Program-made: the position numbers and the translations under genes
Origin: Oidiodendron maius Zn
Lineage: Eukaryota > Ascomycota > Leotiomycetes > Myxotrichaceae
Reading direction: 5' to 3'
NCBI GenBank assembly: GCA_000827325.1
Contig: KN832873.1
Coordinates: 1,130,245-1,194,244 of the forward strand
DNA length: 64,000 bases
Notes under the pieces: generated by a model
Seen by the model: the letters and a program-made list of their open reading frames with translations, nothing else
Databases searched by the model: none
Told to the model about the DNA's origin: nothing
In this document: piece by piece, positions 45,577 to 57,266 of the stretch
Position numbering within the stretch: the stretch's first letter is position 1
Layout: each line of letters starts with the position of its first letter

Positions 45577-48500
45577 TTATTTCTCGTAGCTGCTCTCAGG
45601 GGGGGTTTTGGGCGACATTGGGGTGCGGCTGAAGACAGTCCTACCGATGGTCTTGAAGACGCCGACGCTCTCCGGAGCCTCGGGCGGGCTGTCCACATAG
45701 ATGCTGGTGGCAGGCTCCACCTTGATGCGGCAGAAAAGCGTCGAGAAGAGGAATTGGTCGCCGTTCGAGTCGAGGAGGGGCAGGGTGCGATAACCCTGCT
45801 TGAGGCTGGTAAGCTTCGCCGTGTATGTAGCTAGGGGTGGGCCGCGATCACTGTAGTTCTGGCCGTCAGGTGAGCACCTGACCGACCAGCGGACGAATAC
45901 GAGGTCGGGGTACCGCGTGGTGAGGGCGAAATTAAACTGCCTTTTGAAGATGGGATTGAAGCCATTCTCGTGGACGATTTGTGTTCGTAGTTTATGTGGT
46001 ACGCCCAATATAGATGTACCATCCTTGCCGGATGCATCTAGACCACCAGCCTCGCCAACCACACCCTTGTGCTCCCTCAGCTTGTCATCTGCATGGTAGA
46101 CTTCGATGTCTATATAAGGGTCGACGCTTCGGTTCGGTGCGAGCCCCTTCGGTCTCATGAGCTGCTGGGCCGAGATGACATCGATCGAGAAGTTCACGTT
46201 CTTGCGCTCCCTCTTGATATGACCCTCGCCAGCTTCCTCTGGGACGTTGGGGATCACCTTGATCTCTCGCAGCTCGCTGGGCTTCAGAACGTAGCCCGTC
46301 TGATCAGTGCCGGCTGCGAACATGGCGTCATTGATCTGCATGCCTAGGTCGTAGGTTTGCCAGTTCAACGCGACCATCTGAACGCCTCTGCTCCAATACT
46401 TGATGGGATCAAAGTTCGTCGACGCTACCCGCCAACCGTTGGGATACACCCTCATCAGGTACCGCATATTGTGCCTCGTGACGGCGCGTTTATCGTCCGC
46501 AGTCCTGCTATTCTTGTCGAAGGTCTGTTCCATGAACGAGTAGATATGATTATACGTCTTACTCTCCGGGCTGTCGAAGCCGTGAAACTTGAGACCGGCA
46601 CTGTATACTCCGAGCTCGCCCAGGACCTTGATGATGTTACTGGTCTTGTTGTTACGACGGCTCTCCTTGGCCTTGGCCACGTCGTCGGCCAAGCCCTCGC
46701 TGTCGCTGGCGCTGCTGGTCAAGCTCTCCTGCCCATCGCTCGCCGGAGTAGTGGGGGTCCGACGGAGGACCTGAGGCGACCGGGCATAGTAAGCAGCGGG
46801 CAGAGATCCTGACGGGATCGTGGCGTTATCGAGTTGGAGAGGCCGGGAATATGGGGAGCTGAGACTGCTGCCCCGGCTTCGTCCCGTGGACTGCTCCAGC
46901 GACCTCGTCTCTTCGAGCGACCGTGGCTTCTTAACTTTGATCAGGATGCGATTCAGGAGCTGTGATGGTGAGGGGAGCTGCTCAGCCGAGGCGTCGAGCG
47001 GCTCTGTCACGAGCTTCGAGCCGCACGTGTCCCTGATGATCTGGGCCATCATGGCTTGCTGCTGTGGATTGCAGTGGACCTCCAGCGATATCCACAGAGG
47101 GTATGGCGTCTTGACGAAAGCGTACTTGCTGATCGTCGACATGACATCGGCGAACGACACCTGGCTGGTGAGCGTCCTCCCATGCATGACGACGGGACCT
47201 TCGCTGCCATTCCAGCAGTCCACTTCCACGCATCTGCACCCTTTGTTGAGGGCGGAGATGTAAGCCTCGACGCTCGATTGCCCAGCTACTTGGCGACCAA
47301 GGAGGTAGGTGTTGTGCGAACTAGAGATGAAGTACTCGTGAAGTGGCCGGTTAAGGGAGTACTCGGCAGGTGTGGCGGTCAGAGGGACATTGAAGGTGGA
47401 TATCAGGTAGCCCGTGAGCGCGGCTTCATTCATGCGAGCGGCCTCGCCATCGAGAGCATCCTGTAGGGCCTGCTCCTTGGACTTGGATCGGCGCACGAAC
47501 TTGGCGAAGACACCCTCCCAGTAAGACCGATCGGTGCCAACATCCTCGCCCTGGGTATCCCGGAGGAAGCAGAGAAACTGGTCCACAGTCAGACCCTTGT
47601 CCAGTTCTGAGGTCAGCTCTCGGTATATTTCCCCCACGTCTTCCCTGCGCTTCATGAGTCTGACGAACTCTTGGAATTCTGCAAAGTTCAGGCGCCCTGT
47701 CTGGCTGGTGTCAGCCTCGTGGAACTTGGTGCGGAGGTAATTGGAGGAGCCGTGGATGTGGAGGGACCGACACATCCTCTCAACACCCGTGATGTCTATC
47801 TCCTCCTCATCCTCGGAATGCGGCTTATCCTGGAACTGCTTGTTCATCTCGGTCCGCCAGTAAGCTCTCACCGCCTTGTCATGGAAGGAGGAGAGGGATG
47901 CCATGAGATCCTGGCGGTGCTTCGAGATGGCGTCGAGCGTCGTAGTCCATAGATCAAAGGTCGGCTCATCCTTGGCGATCAGGTGCATCATCTTCTGTGA
48001 CCGACCCTTGGACTTGTCCGGCACAGCGTACAGGATGGAGAAGAAGCGCGGCTCGTCAGCATCGGGCACGCCAAACTCTCGCCGGTAGTTCTCTGCGTCC
48101 CGGCCCACCCTGATGTCTTTGATATCGTCGATGTAGAAGGCCTTCGATGGCCGGCTCTTGTCCCAGGAGACCTTGGCTGCCTCGTTCTCCAAGACGAGCG
48201 TCACGAGCGCCTTTTTCTTCTTGGTGACCTTGGTCATGACCGTCCCTTGGAGCAAGATGGCGGGGATGACGGGTCCCGGACCGGGGCTGTTCGTCGCCCC
48301 TGACGAGACGGACGCCGTGGTGCTGGGGTAGTCGCCAAACTCCAGGCTCAGCGCCGTGGGCTCTTCTGGATGTGAGCTATACATGTCGTCGTCTGAATCG
48401 TTGAAGAGGGAGCCCTTGGCAGACTCCGGCGCGGTGTTGGTGCTGTCACTCCTCCGCCTGATGACCGGGCCTGAGCTATGCTCCCTATTCATGGCCGTGG

Positions 48501-48960
48501 CCGAGGACTGCCTCCGGCGGCCTGCAAACTGCGTGGCTCTGTTGGACAGGCGCCGCATCAGGCCGGGGGACTTGCTCATGGCCACGGCTTCGCTCATGGC
48601 GCCCTGGCTTGGCTTGCGTGCCTCGATGGACTCGGGAAGCTCGAAGGGCGGGGGGAGCTCAGCATCGCGGCCGCGCAGGCCGTCCGGGGACGCCTGCAGG
48701 GACGAATTGTTCGTCGTGAGCTGGGCGATCTCGGGGGACATGACGGGGGAGTTCTGAGGGGAGCTCGACGTCGCGGCGGACGAGGCGCTGATGGCCGACG
48801 CGGGGAGGGACGAGGCCGACAGGACGGGAGGAAAGGAGGTCTGGACATGGCTCGGCTTGGTGAAGGGTTGGCGGGTCGAAGGAGGAGCCGGTTGGGTGAC
48901 AGACATTATGGAGGAGAGTGTCATTCCAATGGGAGATGGGGGAGTGGAGAGGTTCGACAT
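45577..48960 (-). CDS. PLC1: Phosphoinositide-specific phospholipase C (delta type)
   Basis: Hydrolyses PIP2 to IP3 and diacylglycerol at the plasma membrane. Single exon, 1127 residues. Order: Ser/Pro-rich disordered N-terminus 1-230; PH domain about 238-352; EF-hand region about 410-510 with a loop DTSQTGRLNFAEF; X domain about 530-680; Ser-rich linker to about 775; Y domain about 777-900; C2 domain about 923-1060; short Pro-rich tail. Catalytic residues are intact: His549 in SSSHNTYL, Glu and Asp of CVEVDCWNG (about 578), His592 in MHGRTLTS and Glu626 in WISLEVHC. The Y domain shows YPNGWRVASTNFDP, MVALNWQTYDLGMQ and GYVLKPSELR. The X-Y linker is long and rich in Ser/Thr, as in regulated PLCs. 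The start ATG at 48960 is the first in frame. A GA/CT tract 470 bases upstream may mark the promoter. Confidence 0.95.
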   Translation of the reverse strand: MSNLSTPPSPIGMTLSSIMSVTQPAPPSTRQPFTKPSHVQTSFPPVLSASSLPASAISASSAATSSSPQNSPVMSPEIAQLTTNNSSLQASPDGLRGRDAELPPPFELPESIEARKPSQGAMSEAVAMSKSPGLMRRLSNRATQFAGRRRQSSATAMNREHSSGPVIRRRSDSTNTAPESAKGSLFNDSDDDMYSSHPEEPTALSLEFGDYPSTTASVSSGATNSPGPGPVIPAILLQGTVMTKVTKKKKALVTLVLENEAAKVSWDKSRPSKAFYIDDIKDIRVGRDAENYRREFGVPDADEPRFFSILYAVPDKSKGRSQKMMHLIAKDEPTFDLWTTTLDAISKHRQDLMASLSSFHDKAVRAYWRTEMNKQFQDKPHSEDEEEIDITGVERMCRSLHIHGSSNYLRTKFHEADTSQTGRLNFAEFQEFVRLMKRREDVGEIYRELTSELDKGLTVDQFLCFLRDTQGEDVGTDRSYWEGVFAKFVRRSKSKEQALQDALDGEAARMNEAALTGYLISTFNVPLTATPAEYSLNRPLHEYFISSSHNTYLLGRQVAGQSSVEAYISALNKGCRCVEVDCWNGSEGPVVMHGRTLTSQVSFADVMSTISKYAFVKTPYPLWISLEVHCNPQQQAMMAQIIRDTCGSKLVTEPLDASAEQLPSPSQLLNRILIKVKKPRSLEETRSLEQSTGRSRGSSLSSPYSRPLQLDNATIPSGSLPAAYYARSPQVLRRTPTTPASDGQESLTSSASDSEGLADDVAKAKESRRNNKTSNIIKVLGELGVYSAGLKFHGFDSPESKTYNHIYSFMEQTFDKNSRTADDKRAVTRHNMRYLMRVYPNGWRVASTNFDPIKYWSRGVQMVALNWQTYDLGMQINDAMFAAGTDQTGYVLKPSELREIKVIPNVPEEAGEGHIKRERKNVNFSIDVISAQQLMRPKGLAPNRSVDPYIDIEVYHADDKLREHKGVVGEAGGLDASGKDGTSILGVPHKLRTQIVHENGFNPIFKRQFNFALTTRYPDLVFVRWSVRCSPDGQNYSDRGPPLATYTAKLTSLKQGYRTLPLLDSNGDQFLFSTLFCRIKVEPATSIYVDSPPEAPESVGVFKTIGRTVFSRTPMSPKTPPESSYEK

Positions 48961-49207
48961 GGCGGAGGAGAGAAGTGGTGGGTTTTGCTTGAGGCGGGCC
49001 CTCTCTTCTGCAATTGCGCGCCGAGCAGCGCAGCCTCGCCGGCAGGCTTATATGGGCAGTAGAGTTCTAGCAGAGACGGCGGCTGGCGGTGGTTGGACGC
49101 ATCTCTTCAGATTGTTTGTCTGCAAGCCAGGGGAGGGGGCCAGGACAGAGGGCGGGGCAATGCGATGCGATGCGCGCCGACGGGGGAGAAGGAGCAGGTG
49201 CAGGACA

Positions 49208-49228
49208 AGCAGCAGCAGCAGCAGCAGC
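49208..49228. repeat. (AGC)7 microsatellite
   Basis: Perfect AGC trinucleotide run upstream of the PLC gene, outside any supported coding frame. Confidence 0.8.
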
Positions 49229-49412
49229 GGTTCCTCTGGGCGGTCGTCAGGTGGTGCGGCGAGGGAGGATAAGCTGGATCGTCCTGCATCAAGCGGAGCG
49301 ATCGCAGATGCAGGCGGCCAGTTCAGGAAGATCGTGGTGCCCGCGAAGGGTGGAGGGCAGGTATTGGGACGCGGGGGTGAGGGATTGATATTACCCTGGG
49401 GACCGGCCGGGT

Positions 49413-49454
49413 GGAGAGAGAGAGAGGGTGAGAGAGAGAGAGAGAGAGAGAGAG
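49413..49454. repeat. (GA)n / (CT)n tract in PLC promoter
   Basis: GA dinucleotides with one GGGT interruption, read as CT on the PLC sense strand. CT tracts are common near fungal transcription starts, so it may be part of the core promoter. Confidence 0.7.
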
Positions 49455-52400
49455 CGTAGTTAGTTCGTAGATTTTGTTTCGTTTCGAGAGAAGGATTGTC
49501 GATTGATGAATGGAGCAGGGGAAGAAGAAGTCGTATGTCTTTAAGAGAGATTTTAAGAGAAGAAGATAATAATGCCCCAGCGGAGGCGTAGAAGTAGAAA
49601 AGTCGTCGTGGATGCAGAGGGAGGGGGGTGGTTGATATTATTATGAGTCGTGGCTGCCAGCGGTCGTGTTAAATTTTTTTTTCTTTCGTTTTGACTGTCT
49701 TGCTCTTTGGCGGCGGGAGCAGAGGAGATTAAGGCCAGAAAGTGAGTGAAGGCAAATCGGCCAAGTGCCAATCCCAATCCACCATTAACATGAATTCTCC
49801 CTAATCACCGTCGAAGCCTAATCCACCAAATCCCCATCCACTCGCCGCCTGGGAATCGACAATTAGCGGCACTCCAGGGGGCCGGCGCAGAGGGAAGGGA
49901 TTAATTGGGGGACCCGCGTGGTGGGACGAAGGAAAAAAACGGGCGGACGTCACAGTGGAAACAGGCACGAAAGGGCTGGGATGCTCGGGTGGCACTAAGA
50001 GTCCTGTCCCCGGCCTGGAGATTGGAGGGGGCGCGATCCTGTCTGAGGGTAATGTCAATCGCCGTTCAAAAGGGGAAGACTGCGCTGCTCCAAGGAGCTC
50101 GACGGGGGCGAATTTCCGGGGGCGAGGAGCAGAAGAGCACCGAGGCAGACTGAGAGAGGGAGAGAGAGACGAAGGCAGATTGCCAGCGCGCGATGGGCTG
50201 ATGCTGATGATGATCTGCGCAGCTTGGCCAGAGAACAGGGCGGAGACCAGAGCGACGGGGCGAAACCTGGGCGGCGCTGCGAGTTGCCAATCCGTCAGAT
50301 CTAATCGCGTTGACGTATGTGCGATGCTGGTGGGAATAGAGGGACGTGCCACCTACCTTATACGCTTTTCCGTACGAGGGACAAAAGATCAAAGAAGAGG
50401 AGAGCCGGCCGAGGTGCAGCAACAGCTGTCGTTGTGGTCCAGGACAAAGAGCTCAAGCAGCTATAGCAGCGCGGAGGATGGTCGAGAGGGAAGGAAACCA
50501 TACGGGCCTCATGTTTTCGCCCAGAGGACAATGACGCCTATGTAGGTAAGAATGTAGCCGTGTTGTACCTATGTCAAGGACCCCCCTCCCCTTCTTTCCA
50601 TCCCTCGTCTTCCTCCTCCTACCCACACATGCCTTCTTTCTCTGCGTAACGCCCTTTTGGTTGCCCTCTGATGACAGACTGACCCCCCGAACTCCCGGCC
50701 CCAGCACCACACCGCCGTGCTCTCTGCTGGGCTACATGCTGCTCTCCTGTATCTGTAGCTGTATTTAGACCACGCGAGTCTCGTGAACACTTCTTGCCCA
50801 GGGCGCCAGCCAATCCTTCCGCGAGCGCTCACCAGCCTCGTCTCAGCGTCACCGCGTCACATCACTGCCCCGTGGTGAGTGGTTGTGCGCACCTTTATGA
50901 CCGGATCCGCAAGAAGAGGGAAGGGGAGAGCACCCCCATTGATCCAGTACCGTGAGGTGTCCGACTGGGACCTAGGAGGAGGACCCGACACCGCCTTCGA
51001 ACCTTTTTTCCTTCCATCACACCGCTGCCCTTCATCTGCTCTCGCTGCCTCCCTAGGGGGGCAGGGGGAAGAGCGATGCCGCGGCCCAACCGGCGCTTCT
51101 TCGCCGCCAGAGATCTCTGGTGTTTTACTCCTATTGTGTTCATCTCCTGCTGTCCCTGGCGGGAGAATGGATCCAGCTAGATGTGCATACAAGTAGTATA
51201 ATGGTCGTATAGATGCCTTGCCTGGGCCATATACGAGTACCTTCGTGACTTCGTAACTTTGTAACCCCCTTCCGTCCTGCTTGCTAGTGCGCGCTCCCTT
51301 TCTCGTTCGTACTTGTACAGTACATCCTGTCCAGCAGCGCCGTCCAGCACCGCCAGCCATCATCACCCTCGCCCTCGTCTGGGTCTCTCTCGCGGTGGCG
51401 CCATGTCACCTCAGCGATAGCACTGAAATGCCGGCACGTCCAGGATCCCCCGCCGGTGACGTCGTTGCTCGCCGGCTCTGGGCGACCCAGTCAAACGGGC
51501 ATCATTGCGCCAATGGGACTCCCGCGTCCCCAGAGGTGCTTGTCTGCGCCATTACGCTCCCGTTTCGAATCCGAGGAGGGCTGCTGCTGCGTAGGGCGGC
51601 ACGGCTTGAGCGGCCCAGCAGTGGGCATAGCCAGCAATTAAAGATGGGCGCTGCTCTTGACGATGACGACGGCACTGGCTGGGGGACTTTACGAGGGATG
51701 GCCGAGGCATGTCCGAATGGCGATACGAGGGCGCGCTGTCTTTTGTCTGTGCAGTGTTTCGCCAGCTTCCGACGGATCGACTGGACCTGCCGCACCGCCG
51801 CGCTGTCTCCCCAGGCCGATCCAGTTGCGATCTGCTCCCTTTTGGTCCCAGCGCGTCGACCGCCGACCGTTTCAGGTCAGGAACGAAGCTGGGTCTGCAG
51901 TCGCTGCCACTCGCTGGCCCTCGCTGGTTGTGATGAGCTGCACCTCGCAGGCTCGCCGTGATGGGACGGAGGAGGGTGTGGTCGCCCGGATGGGGCGCGC
52001 AAGGCACGCACGCGGACTTGTGCTGAGCGATGTTGTAGAAGGGGGGGGGTATAGGCCGTACGGGCATAAGGATGTTGCGGTTGGTGCTGCCAGTGCGGGT
52101 ACGGTCGAAGTATGCGCGATAGGGGGTGGGATGGGACGGTGGCTCTTGCATAGCGATCCATCCAGCTGGGACGCAGGCAGCGAGGGTGCAAAAAAAAAAA
52201 ACACAGATGTTTCGTCTCGGCGGCGACAAAGCTAGAAACGTACACTTTTACAGCATCGTGGTGATGGTGGCACCCGGGAATAGTCTCCATTTTCTTTGTT
52301 GGAGGTGGTGTTTCTCCTTCTACGACTACGACTCCCATCCCCGAGCCTCGCCTCTTCCTCGCTCTCATACACACGCTTCGCGCGCCCATCGTACAATCGC

Positions 52401-53802
52401 CCCCAAAGCAGGCTCTTGGCAGCCCCTCACCGCATTCGTCCTTCTCGAAGCCCGAAGGAAGAATCGCAATCCTGGCCTCCCGCTCGGTGCTGCATGCAGT
52501 TGCTGCACGGCGATACGAGGATAGGCCCCCCGGGGACTTTGCGCAGCCCATGCCACCGCAACATTACTGTTACCTTTTATGCTTTCACGATCCATACACT
52601 GCGCACAGCAGCCATGCGGGCCTTCTCATCCTGGAGCAAAGTCCTGCTGGAGAATCTCCATCCACTCGACCTCAGTGCCCTCCACGCGCCCCGCCACCCT
52701 CTGGCCCGCATAGATTGCACAGGAGATGAAGATGCCTCGGAGAGAGGCGCGGCCTTAGCGGCGCGTGCCTTGGCTCGTGTTACAACACACGGATGGTCTC
52801 CTCCGCTGCTGGTCGAAAAAAGGCACGAGACGGAGAGGGACTTACGTTGACTCGTCTTGTCCTTTGCCCGTCCTGCATGCCCTCCTATCTCCTCGTCTCC
52901 TGCTCTTCCGGATACGAAAGCCCTCGGCATAGAAACGCACGAGCGTCGGACGATCCAAAAACAAAAACAAAAAGAGCGAGCAAGGACGTGCTATCCAACG
53001 CCATCCCGACAGTCAGGGCTCCTTTCTTTTTCCCCTCCCGCTGTACTGTAGCTATTTCAAGTCATCTGCGTCGGGAGGGTCCATAGGCGGCATGCACGCA
53101 ACCGCTTGATCGACGCGATGCTGGACTGGGGCTTTCCTCCCACCGCCAGCGTCCTGCTATGCAGTGCCCCGCTATGGCCCTTTCTGGCCCTACATGACCG
53201 ACATACTGGTACATGACATACATGAGCATCAGGCATATCTGCTGGTGCGGATTGCCGCATATGATACATCATATTGTACCAATCCCCTTCGCACGAGGCT
53301 TCCCTGACCCGGCGACCTGCCGCAATGAGCCCGCAGGGTCGTGCAACGCTCCCCCACGCCCGCTGGCCCTCTCCAGCCCGCCGGTGCACATCGTGCGCAT
53401 CGAACCTCGACGATGTGTTTCGTTCCCATTCGACCCGTCGCCGGATGACCATAATCGATGCCCACCGGCTGACATCAGTCTTGCAGTAGGTCTCGAGGCG
53501 GAGCGAGACGGAGAGGAAGGAAGAGGAAGAGGAAGGGTGGCATGATATCTCACGATGCTCGACACAGTCAACATTCACGTAGAGTCGGGACGACATGCTG
53601 AAGCTTCTTCGGAGCTGAGCTCCTCGTCGAGAGACATGATGCGCTGCGGCAGGCCCCATTCCAGTGTAACCTCAGTATATCGCCAAGAATTGGACACGAG
53701 ACCAAGGTCTGAATGCAATGCCCCTCTTCCTTTCCATTTCCATCCCATTTACCCCCGCCTCTCTCCCTTTTCACCCATCCTCCTCGCGCTCGCGGCGTCT
53801 CC

Positions 53803-54504
53803 TCACTCGTCGGCAGGCCCTTCCCTATTCTCGCCTTCAGTGCCATGCTCTTGCTGCTCCTCCTCCCTGCCGCGGGCCTCATATTCCCTCCATACTTGCC
53901 AGACCTCGTCGCCTACCGCGATCACACACCTCCCGTCCTGGATCACCACCCTCCGCTCGCCGCTCACCAACCCGGGGCCCACTCTCTTGTAGTGCAGTTG
54001 AGCCTCACTGACCAGGAAACGCCGCTCGTCCACGAGCACCACCTCCCGGTGGTACGCCGACACCCAGCTGGGCGTCTCTTTCTTCGGCAAGTCCGCGTCC
54101 GCACGGACGATCCCAGCCGCGCCGTCCCACCCGCTCACCTCAAGGCCCGGGTCGCTGGCCGTCAGCGGGCCGTGGAACTAGGGTCACAGGCTGATTATTT
54201 TCTCTCCTTTGCTCATATATGACAGGAGAAGAAGAGCGCGAGGACCGAGGAGGGCGAGGGGGGCGAGGGGAGGGAGGTGCGGGAGGGGAGGGGATAGGTG
54301 AGGGGCTTTGCAATGACAGAGTTGGAGAGCTGAAAGAGGTAAGAAGGGAATATCACGTGCCTGTTCATAGTGCGCAATGCCCGAGTGCAGCAACATGGGC
54401 ACAACGAGGGGCGCGTGCTGTGTGAACCAGTGGTGCGAGAACTGCTGCGGTGTCATGGCTGGGTTGCGCTGGAGCAGGGCAACCGTCATCGTACTGGTCT
54501 CCAT
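53803..54504 (-). CDS. EthD-domain protein
   Basis: Small ferredoxin-like alpha+beta barrel protein of the EthD/dimeric barrel type. The proposed exons 54504-54361 and 54177-53803 give 172 residues. The first exon reads METSTMTVALLQRNPAMTPQ then QFSHHWFTQHAPLVVPMLLH, matching the EthD start (NP.MTPEQF..HW...HAPLV). The second has SGWDGAAGIVRADADLPKKE, VVLVDERRFLVSEAQLHYKR and SGERRVVIQDGRCV. No GT donor keeps frame; the only phase-0 solution found is a GC-AG intron, CAG|GCACGT to CCCTAG|TTC (183 nt), which yields GIAHYEQFHGPLTASDPGLE. Members of this family act in small-molecule metabolism, often beside polyketide or degradation genes, but no such neighbours exist here. The C-terminal 25 residues are acidic and low complexity. 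The substrate is unknown. Confidence 0.78.
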
Positions 54505-57266
54505 GGGGGAGAGGGTGCGTTGGTTGACGTAAACTGATGCGAAAAGTACTCGTCCACGCGTTAGTCTAGTGTGGATTGGATGATGATAACTTCAGAACCT
54601 GTCTCATCCGGACCAGAGGTACGAAGTACAAGGTGCAGTGCCTTATACTTAGCACGGCTCCGTAAGACGGCCGGAATGACTGCAGCTGGTCCAGATAGGT
54701 TCTGACCTTGCCCCTCGTCCACAAAGTCAGCTCGTCCTGCATTTACACGGCCTTGCTTCTCCATCTATATCAGTTCCTCGTACGGGGCGTACCATCTACA
54801 GACGTACAGAGTACAGTGGAAGCCCATTGCTTCTCGATCCAGGTATCATCCCTAGCGTCTTCGAGCAAAAGTACCCTCCATCCACCCCACATTCATATCG
54901 CCCAGCATGACCACCACCAAACCCGTCTCTCCCTGGTGCACTGGTCGCCCTCAGCCTTCTAAGCCCCTCACTGATGACCGATAAGGCTGCATCTCCTGTA
55001 CATCCGGCGGGAAGAGCAGAACACCTTAATCTGCACCTGACAGTACTACTGCAGCCAGCCAGGCGCCGTGCCGTAGCAACAGCCAGCGCTTCTCTCAGCC
55101 CTGAAATCCGCGTACCTTCTTCTTCCCCTTCTCACTGCCAACCACACGCACCTCCCGTCCCCCTCGCCGTGTATGCCGCCACACCCAATCACTCTCGCGT
55201 CCTTCTTACTATCGCATCTCCGTCTGACGTGAGTTAACCTGTACCGTAATCGAAAGACGCCGCCAAACAAGACCGACACTCCGCAATCATGCCCTCCTCG
55301 GTGCCTCCTCACCCGCGTGGGGAGCCATTCGGCGGTCTGCGACGCAGGCGCTCGTTTCCCTTACGGAGGCATGATCAATGTCCCCTTTCGGGCAATTGTG
55401 GTAAGATACGTAGCGGTGTGAACCCAGAGGGGGCGGCCGAATATCAACGGAGGGAAAGCGGCGGACGGGATGGGAGAAGCGAGGCAGTGGCAAGACGCAA
55501 CCGAGGCCGAAATAGGGGAGGCGAGGTGGGAGGCATGGGGTTTGGTTGCTCGCTATATTCCGTAATGGTGCGTGGAAGGGACATGGGATATAGGTACATA
55601 GTATGGGGTAGTGTGTACTTTGCATATCGACGTATCCTTAAGTCCTTCTGGAGGCAAAGACGTAATACAATGAATGTGGGACTCTCACGTGCCCCTACTG
55701 CAACTAAGATATATCCACGAAAATTACTTATTACACACCTATTATCAATCCTCTTCTTACAGTGCTTCCCTAGTATCACTAGCTAGATAGAGGACCGAGT
55801 GCATGTTTCCTAATCCTGTCCGGTGCAGAGCCTTCTCACAATCCCCCGCGCTGCTGTCGTTATCACGATGAGATGCCTTATCAAGCAAAAAATAAAACAC
55901 AATGGCATCAACCCCCTCCTCTTCTCCCATGGACCTCAAGAGAGATTTGCATACCCCTAATCCCACTGCCAATCCCATTCCCACTCTGTGTAAAAGCAGC
56001 GCCTCCTTAAACCCAGAAAGTTGTGGTGTGCGTATAACTTCCCGGAGATATAAGACGGATACAGAAAGCGTCGCAGGAAATAATAAGGAAATGGAAACCA
56101 ACCACCCCCCTCCTAACCCTCTCTGGAGCGCAACAAAACCACAATGGACAGATTACATGATGATGATATAGCGTAACGTAAGGGTCAAGGGCCACGGGCC
56201 CCGCTGGCTGACAGTGTGAAAATGCATGTCTACGAATGTGGGCAGCTTAGAGAGACCTTACCATGCAGAATGGCTTTTTCGTGCCTCTTCTGCTTATTTT
56301 ATCCCCTCCATATTCCCGGAAAGTGGCACGGGAGGACGACGTACGGGATGTAGGGTGCCTCACATTGCCTTAGTTGTTAGTTAGCATGCCATTCAGTGAA
56401 GTGTGCTGTAGCACCAAACTCTGTAGCAGTCACGCTCACTATGCTGCACTGTTTATCTCTGTCCAAGATTCTGTACAGGTGACAGCCCCTACTGTATCTC
56501 TCACCCTCTCTTGCCTCCCCCTTACCTTCGCCACTCCATTTCCATACAACGGAACCACAGCACAAAAACCCAAAACACACGGAAACCAAGTTTCCTGCAC
56601 TTTAACCTCATCAATACGCAACCCCTTCCCAGCCAGCCGATCGCTAATCCCGCGTCCGACGTGAAACACCGTCTCCATACCCCCGCTCCCTTCTCTCCAC
56701 CCACCAGCATCCAGCAACCCCAATCGCTTCGTCCATCAAATCTCAGCAGCTGCTCAATCGACCCGAATAGCTGCGTCACCGTGCGTTGGTTCTCGGGTGA
56801 CCGTTGACTTCCTCTCCAGGTTTTTCGAGGGGCGCGATCGTCGGCTGGGGTGATGCGGGTCAGTCAGCCTGAGTGGTGGGAATTAGGGAGTTCATTTGAA
56901 CGTGTGGAGCTCTGAGTTGCTCGTTCTCTTCGCCTCGGCTTGCCCATGTTTCTCGGGCTTGTGTTTGAGATTGGCATGAGTGACGTGAGTCATGAACGGC
57001 AGGAGAAGGTGATTGCTGTGTGTTAATTAATGGTAGAGTGAGCGCGTGAAAGCTGTGGGGTAAAGGGCGAGAGAGGAAGGAGGTCATGTTGACGAAGGAG
57101 AATGGCTAGAGAATAGGAAGGGATATCTCCGCGGCAATGAATGAAAGACTGAGAATATGTTGTGCGGGAGAGTGCATGTTTAATACATAATCGATGATGA
57201 AAAAAGTAAATCTAGATGTAGATATTATGTAGATAGCCATCCATGTGTCTCTACCATTCCTCCTCT
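54505..57266. other. Intergenic, 2.8 kb
   Basis: No gene supported. Several 80-165-codon open frames on both strands (for example 55289-55786 plus, 55902-56171 plus) carry no domain and are Ser/Pro/Arg-rich. Contains the EthD promoter at the left and 3' sequence of the ankyrin-type gene at the right. Confidence 0.4.

Larger units (their letters stand above)
48961..53802. other. GC-rich gene-poor region, 4.8 kb
   Basis: Between the PLC start and the EthD gene. Long open frames exist on both strands at once (for example 51281-51961 plus against 51552-52229 minus), but they overlap each other, lack domains and have biased Arg/Pro/Ser composition, so they are best explained by high GC. The left part should be the PLC promoter and leader. 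Microsatellites are at 49208-49228 (AGC) and 49413-49454 (GA). A run of A is at about 52,190. Confidence 0.45.

Noticed and set aside
51281-52235. Overlapping 192-226-codon open frames on both strands
   Set aside because: They overlap each other antisense, have no domains, and show the Arg/Pro/Ser bias expected from GC-rich non-coding DNA.
55289-55786. 165-codon plus-strand open frame
   Set aside because: Arg-rich and domain-free, with no homology I recognise; likely chance in GC-rich DNA.
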